DNA of 64,000 nucleotides from Streptomyces acidicola (GTDB lineage Bacteria; Actinomycetota; Actinomycetes; Streptomycetales; Streptomycetaceae), in contig NZ_VMNX01000005.1 of assembly GCF_009377235.1 (NCBI RefSeq), positions 55,467-119,466 on the forward strand. The letters are read 5' to 3'. The translations under genes and the position numbers were made by a program. Shown one piece after another: positions 60,464 to 64,000 of the stretch (its first letter is position 1; the number at the start of each line of letters is the position of its first letter). The notes under the pieces were generated by a model that was given only the letters and a program-made list of their open reading frames with translations, made no database searches and was not told the origin of the DNA.

Positions 60464-60867
60464 CAGCCCCGTCCCCCCGTCGTCCGCGTCACCATTCCGC
60501 GTACGGCCATGATCTCCGCGACCGCGGACAGCCAGCGCGCCAGCGTCTCGTCGTCCTCGACCGTGCGCCGCACGCTCGCCCCGGCCTCCAGCCATGCGCG
60601 GACCGTGCTGCCCGCGTCCTCGCCCGGAACGGGCTCGTCGAGGCCGGCCGCGTACGTGGCGCCGCCGCCGCGCACGATCTTCGCCAGGAAGGCCACGGCA
60701 CGCGGATACACCCCCGCCCGCCCCAGCACCACGGCCGCGCCCACGGCGCCGTCGCCGAAGAGAGCCGTGCGCATACGGCTCCCCTCGCCCAGCCCGAACC
60801 GCAGCAGCGTCGCGATGTCGAGTTCCGCCAGCTCGTCGTCCGTTTTCACGGCGTTCGCAGCACTCAT
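60463..60867 (-). CDS. Hypothetical protein, 134 aa, in the peptidase operon
   Basis: This is an acidic helical protein beginning MSAANAVKTDDELAELDIATLLRFGLGEG with a C-terminal helix LARWLSAVAEIMAVRGMV. There is no signal peptide. Its position between the WXG100-like gene and the peptidase suggests a chaperone or secretion partner, but I recognise no family. Confidence 0.75.
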   Translation of the reverse strand: MSAANAVKTDDELAELDIATLLRFGLGEGSRMRTALFGDGAVGAAVVLGRAGVYPRAVAFLAKIVRGGGATYAAGLDEPVPGEDAGSTVRAWLEAGASVRRTVEDDETLARWLSAVAEIMAVRGMVTRTTGGRG

Positions 60868-60901
60868 GCTCTGTCCCCGTTGTCCCCGGAAAGTCCCGGA
60901 A

Positions 60902-60996
60902 GTTCTTGTGCGGTCCGGACGTGCTCGTGCCGTCCGGACGTCCTTGTGCAGTCCGGATGTTCTTGTGCGGCCCGGAAGCCCCTGTGCCGTCCGTCA
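60902..60996. repeat. Five 19-bp tandem repeats adjoining the WXG100-like gene stop
   Basis: Units at 60902, 60921, 60940, 60959 and 60978 share GTKCTTGTGCRGTCCGGAC. The last unit includes the stop codon complement (60994-60996) of the minus-strand WXG100-like gene, so on that strand the array starts at the stop codon. Confidence 0.8.
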
Positions 60997-61332
60997 GTTG
61001 AAGTCGGAGAGGCCCGCGTAGGAGGGCGCCGCACGGCGCAGCGACTCCTCGGCGCCCTGCTCGGCCGCGCCGTAGTTGCGGGTTGTGGTGTTCAGCTTGC
61101 GGGAGATCTCCCGCAGCGCGTCCCGCAGCACCGTCGCCTCCCGCTGCCACGCTCCGGCGAAGGCGTCGTAGGCGGGGGCGGCCTCCTCGCCGCCGAACGC
61201 GTCGGGGGACGAGCACTGCTCCTGCGGAATCGTCGACTTGATCGCGTCCAGCTCGTCCGCCGCCTTGTCCAGCTTGCCCGCGGAACCGCCGACCTCCTCG
61301 GTACGGACCCCGTACCCCGTCGGACTGCTCAT
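60994..61332 (-). CDS. WXG100/ESAT-6-like secreted protein
   Basis: The 112-residue helical hairpin protein begins MSSPTGYGVRTEEVGGSAGKLDKAADEL. A central AFAGAWQREATVLRDAL carries the Trp near the turn, and NYGAAEQGAEESL supplies the C-terminal YxxxE-like export signal. GGGGGAGA before the ATG at 61332 favours it over 61359. It heads the operon with the peptidase and the inhibitor, and may be a partner or co-exported protein. No EccC/EccB secretion genes are in the window. Confidence 0.8.
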   Translation of the reverse strand: MSSPTGYGVRTEEVGGSAGKLDKAADELDAIKSTIPQEQCSSPDAFGGEEAAPAYDAFAGAWQREATVLRDALREISRKLNTTTRNYGAAEQGAEESLRRAAPSYAGLSDFN

Positions 61333-61641
61333 GTGGGTCTCCCCCGTTTCCCCCGTCATACGTACACCGAACGGCCCGTAAGGCTAGTTGAAGGAGACGA
61401 CATCAAGAACATACGTACGGGTTTCTCCGCAACGCGCATACGGTTTCCCCCCCGTTCGCACCGGACCGGCCACGGAGTGCCCGCTCGTGGGAGCCGCCGC
61501 CGCGTCGGCGCCCGGTACCTCGCCGCCCGCCTGTGGTGAGCCTGCAACGCGTTTGTGGAACAAAGTGAACCAACCAGTGTGAATCGCCCTCTTCGTTGAC
61601 GGCTGGTGTGGTGCGCGGCTGGCATCGTGGTGCGTCGTGCC

Positions 61642-61728
61642 GCTGACAGCCAATCAGCGACAAACAATCAGTGACAGCCAACCGGTGACAGCCGATCGGT
61701 GACGGAACGAACAGTGGCGGAACGAACA
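61642..61728. repeat. Six 14-15-bp tandem repeats
   Basis: Units such as GTGACAGCCAATCA and GTGACAGCCGATCG (61642, 61657, 61671, 61685) and GTGRCGGAACGAACA (61699, 61714) run in tandem upstream of the glycosyltransferase gene, in a ~450-bp divergent intergenic region with no other gene. Confidence 0.75.
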
Positions 61729-61787
61729 GTGCCGTCCTCGGGGACGTACTGGACGGTGGCGCCCGATGGACAGTCGAACGAGACGAG

Positions 61788-62696
61788 GTGGAACTGGTGG
61801 AGCTGGTGGAGCCCCGGATTGCCGTCGCCGTCGTGACCATGGGGAACCGGCCCGCCGAGGTCGACGCACTGCTCGTGTCCGTAGCCAAACAGGACCTCGC
61901 GCCCGAGCGGATCGTGATCGTCGGCAACGGCTGTCCGCTGCCCGACTTCGCCGAGCGCCTCGGCCTGCCGGGCGCGGTCACCCTCATCGAGACGGAGGAG
62001 AACCTCGGCTGCCCGGGCGGCCGCAACGTCGCCCTGAGGCGGCTCAGGGAGTTCGGGGACGTCGACGTCGTCGTAGAACTGGACGACGACGGCCTGCTCG
62101 TCGACGCGGACGTGCTGCGCGGCGTACGGAACCTGTACGCCCGTGATCCGCGGCTCGGCATCGTCGGGTTCCGGATCGCGGACGAGACCGGGGAGACCCA
62201 GCGCCGCCACGTCCCGAGGATCGGGGCGAAGGACCCGCTGCGGGGCGGCCCCGTCACCGGGTTCCTCGGCGGAGGGCATGCGCTCTCCCTGGCCATGCTC
62301 GCCGAAGTCGGGGACTGGCCCGCCGAGTTCTTCTTCGCGCACGAGGAGACCGACCTGGCCTGGCGTGCCGTCGACGCCGGGTGGACCGTCCTGTACGCAC
62401 CTGAACTGCTGCTCCAGCACCCGAAGACCTCGCCCGCCCGGCACGCCATCTACTACCGCGTGAACGCCCGCAACCGCGTCTGGCTCACCCGCCGCAGGCT
62501 GCCGCTTCCCCTCATCCCCGTCCACCTCGGCGTGTGGGTGCTGCTGACGCTCGTACGCGTCCGGTCGTGGGGCGGCCTGCGCGCGTGGTTCGCCGGTTTC
62601 GCGGAGGGCTGGCGGCAGTCCGGCGGCGAACGGCGGCCCATGCGGTGGCGCACGGTGTGGCGGCTCACGCGGCTGGGACGGCCACCCGTGATCTAG
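61788..62696 (+). CDS. Family 2 glycosyltransferase
   Basis: The 302-residue GT-A enzyme has the first strand IAVAVVTMGNRPAEVDALL, VELDDDGLL in place of DxD (about 102), GGPVTGFLGGGHALS, FFFAHEETDLAWRAV (catalytic ED) and a hydrophobic C-terminal helix PLIPVHLGVWVLLTLV that may bind the membrane. It resembles rhamnosyltransferase-like GT2 proteins. A GTG at 61797 preceded by AGGTGG is an alternative start. Confidence 0.9.
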   Translation: MELVELVEPRIAVAVVTMGNRPAEVDALLVSVAKQDLAPERIVIVGNGCPLPDFAERLGLPGAVTLIETEENLGCPGGRNVALRRLREFGDVDVVVELDDDGLLVDADVLRGVRNLYARDPRLGIVGFRIADETGETQRRHVPRIGAKDPLRGGPVTGFLGGGHALSLAMLAEVGDWPAEFFFAHEETDLAWRAVDAGWTVLYAPELLLQHPKTSPARHAIYYRVNARNRVWLTRRRLPLPLIPVHLGVWVLLTLVRVRSWGGLRAWFAGFAEGWRQSGGERRPMRWRTVWRLTRLGRPPVI

Positions 62697-62717
62697 ACGA
62701 TCACCCATCTCCCAGGC

Positions 62718-62749
62718 GTCGGACATCGGGTGTCGGACATCGGGCGTCG
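62718..62749. repeat. 14-bp tandem repeat after the glycosyltransferase gene
   Basis: GTCGGACATCGGGT (62718-62731) and GTCGGACATCGGGC (62732-62745), plus a partial third copy, begin 22 nt after the stop. The remaining ~190 bp up to the next gene hold only the hairpin below. Confidence 0.65.
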
Positions 62750-62813
62750 GCGTTGACCGGTGGGCTTCGGTATTCAGCATTCGCCATTCGGCCAGGCGGA
62801 CATGCACGAAGGC

Positions 62814-62840
62814 CCCGGTCGCTCCCCCTCGGCGACCGGG
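62814..62840 (+). terminator. Terminator-like hairpin
   Basis: CCCGGTCGC (62814-62822) pairs with GCGACCGGG (62832-62840) around a 9-nt loop, between the glycosyltransferase and the regulator gene. Confidence 0.6.
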
Positions 62841-63042
62841 CCCCGCGTGATTCCGGTTCCAGCCGCCAGCGGCGACACTCCCCCGAGTTACGCGTTGTAC
62901 GCGTGCACCGTCGGGGCCGGAACCGATGTAGTGATCACATCAGGCGGCGCCAACGGATCGCTAACATGTGGCCAACGGGCGGCGCGAAGCCGTCGTGAGG
63001 CGCGGCGCGTCGAGGTCGTGCGGGAAGGCAGCGGGCGGTGCT

Positions 63043-64000
63043 ATGCGGGACGGGCTGCGGTTCGGACCGCAGGTGAGGCCACGGTTCGGGCTGCTGGGGC
63101 CGCCGGTCCTGTACGGCGCCGACGGCGCCGTACGGCCCATCGGCAGCGGCAAGATGCGCGCCCTGTTCGTCGCCCTGCTGCTGGAGCCCGGCCGGGTCGT
63201 CTCGGTCGAGGCGCTCAAGGACGCGCTGTGGGGCGGGGCGCCGCCGCCGTCCGCGCAGGCCTCCCTGCAGAACCATGTGACGAGGCTGCGGCGGCTGCTG
63301 GACGACCCGGAGCGGCTGCGGGCCGTTCCGCCGGGGTATCTGCTGCGGGTCGGCGAGGGCGAGCTGGACGTCCGTGTCTTCGAGGGACACGTGGTCGCCG
63401 CCCGCTCCGCGCAAGCCGAACGGGACTGGGGGCGGACACTGCGCGAGGCCACGGCAGCACTCGCCCTGTGGCGGGGTGCCCCGCTCGGCGGGCCGACGGA
63501 GGAGGACTTCGGCGGACAGGCCCTCGCCCAGCGGCTGGAGGAGGCGCGGCTTCTGGTCCTTCAGTGGCGGTACGAGGCGGAGCTGGGCCTCGCGGGGCAC
63601 CTCGGCGGGGGAGCGCGAGCCGAGGGAGCGGTGACCGGGGGTGCGGAGCCCGGGGGAGGAGGGGATGGGCGAGAGAGGGCCACGGCCGGCCAAGGGCACG
63701 CCCGACTCGCCGCGCTCGCCCCCGAGTTGGCCGCACTCGTTGCCGAACATCCGCTGCGGGAGGCGTTCCACCGGCTGCTCATGCTCGTCCTGCACCGCAC
63801 CGGCCGTCAGGCCGAGGCCCTGGCCGTCCACCGTGACCTGCGCCTGCGCCTGATCGAGGAGCTCGGCGTGGAACCGGGCCCGGCGGTGCGCGACGCCCAC
63901 CTGAAGGTCCTCCAGGAGGAGATCGCCGAGGCGCCGCCTGCCGGCACGCCCGACGCGCCCCGTCCCGCCCCGGCGGGGCCACCGCGCCCTGCCCAGCTCC
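63043..64000 (+). CDS. SARP/AfsR-type transcriptional regulator (runs off the right edge)
   Basis: The frame is open from ATG 63043 to the window end. The N-terminal OmpR-type DNA-binding domain reads RPRFGLLGPPVLYGADG, then SGKMRALFVALLLEPGRVVSVEALKDALWG, then SLQNHVTRLRRLL and PPGYLLRVGEGELD. A bacterial transcriptional activation domain follows (LREATAALALWRGAPLGG, HPLREAFHRLLMLVLHRTGRQAEALAV, LIEELGVEPGPAVRDAH), interrupted by a Gly/Glu-rich insertion (about 190-215). The sequence ends in a Pro/Ala-rich linker, as in AfsR-like proteins that continue into an NTPase domain. The start is uncertain because no good ribosome binding site is visible. Confidence 0.88.
   Translation, partial: MRDGLRFGPQVRPRFGLLGPPVLYGADGAVRPIGSGKMRALFVALLLEPGRVVSVEALKDALWGGAPPPSAQASLQNHVTRLRRLLDDPERLRAVPPGYLLRVGEGELDVRVFEGHVVAARSAQAERDWGRTLREATAALALWRGAPLGGPTEEDFGGQALAQRLEEARLLVLQWRYEAELGLAGHLGGGARAEGAVTGGAEPGGGGDGRERATAGQGHARLAALAPELAALVAEHPLREAFHRLLMLVLHRTGRQAEALAVHRDLRLRLIEELGVEPGPAVRDAHLKVLQEEIAEAPPAGTPDAPRPAPAGPPRPAQL

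Noticed and set aside
1..64000. CRISPR arrays
   Set aside because: The tandem repeats have no unique spacers of regular length and no cas genes are present.

Overview
The window is a chromosomal segment of a Streptomyces (high G+C, GTG/TTG starts, many 1-4 nt ATGA/GTGA gene overlaps, leaderless genes). The left 16 kb matches the conserved Streptomyces core block hppA - lipoprotein - methyltransferase - small membrane protein - topA - tmk fusion - holB - secreted S33 peptidase - tRNA-Thr(CGT). This is the order I recall from S. coelicolor, read from gene content and not from a search.

At tRNA-Thr(CGT) (16166-16242) the core is interrupted by two tandem integrated elements. A 43-bp piece of the tRNA, starting exactly at the anticodon loop, is present three times (16198, 36988, 43694). 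It bounds element A (~20.8 kb) and element B (~6.7 kb). Each copy is followed by its own terminator hairpin. Both elements carry the same paired GGTGGACA repeats at the same distances inside their ends (247 bp on the left, 136-137 bp on the right). No recombinase gene is present anywhere in the window, so both look like integrase-less islands moved in trans.

Element A carries two complete RiPP pathways head to tail on the minus strand. The first is a lasso peptide set (precursor, cyclase, PqqD-like RRE, leader peptidase, ABC exporter, small LuxR regulator, with a GntR regulator upstream). The second is a class I lanthipeptide set (precursor, LanC, full-length LanB, ABC exporter, LLM-family oxidoreductase, erythromycin-esterase-family protein). 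An ISAs1-type transposase scar separates these from a plus-strand operon of an XRE-like regulator, ImmA/IrrE metallopeptidase, MAB_1171c-type membrane protein and FAD oxidoreductase. That operon has two palindromic operator-like sites upstream. Element B holds a UPF0158 protein, an unknown protein, a 2OG-Fe(II) oxygenase, a Uma2 remnant and a VapBC pair.

Right of the islands (43.7-64 kb) are an AAA ATPase with a PD-(D/E)XK-like tail, a Clp_N-type protein, a NarL-type two-component pair, and an operon built around a PknG-like kinase (trypsin-like/NTPase protein, kinase, vWA/zinc-ribbon protein, GlnX-like membrane protein, solute-binding protein). A split and truncated histidine kinase follows. 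A minus-strand operon then encodes a WXG100-like protein, a small protein, a papain/calpain-like cysteine peptidase and a tandem chagasin-like (I42) inhibitor, which together look like an effector-inhibitor pair. The window ends with a GT2 glycosyltransferase and the start of a SARP regulator. Short tandem repeats starting at or just after stop codons recur across the core regions.
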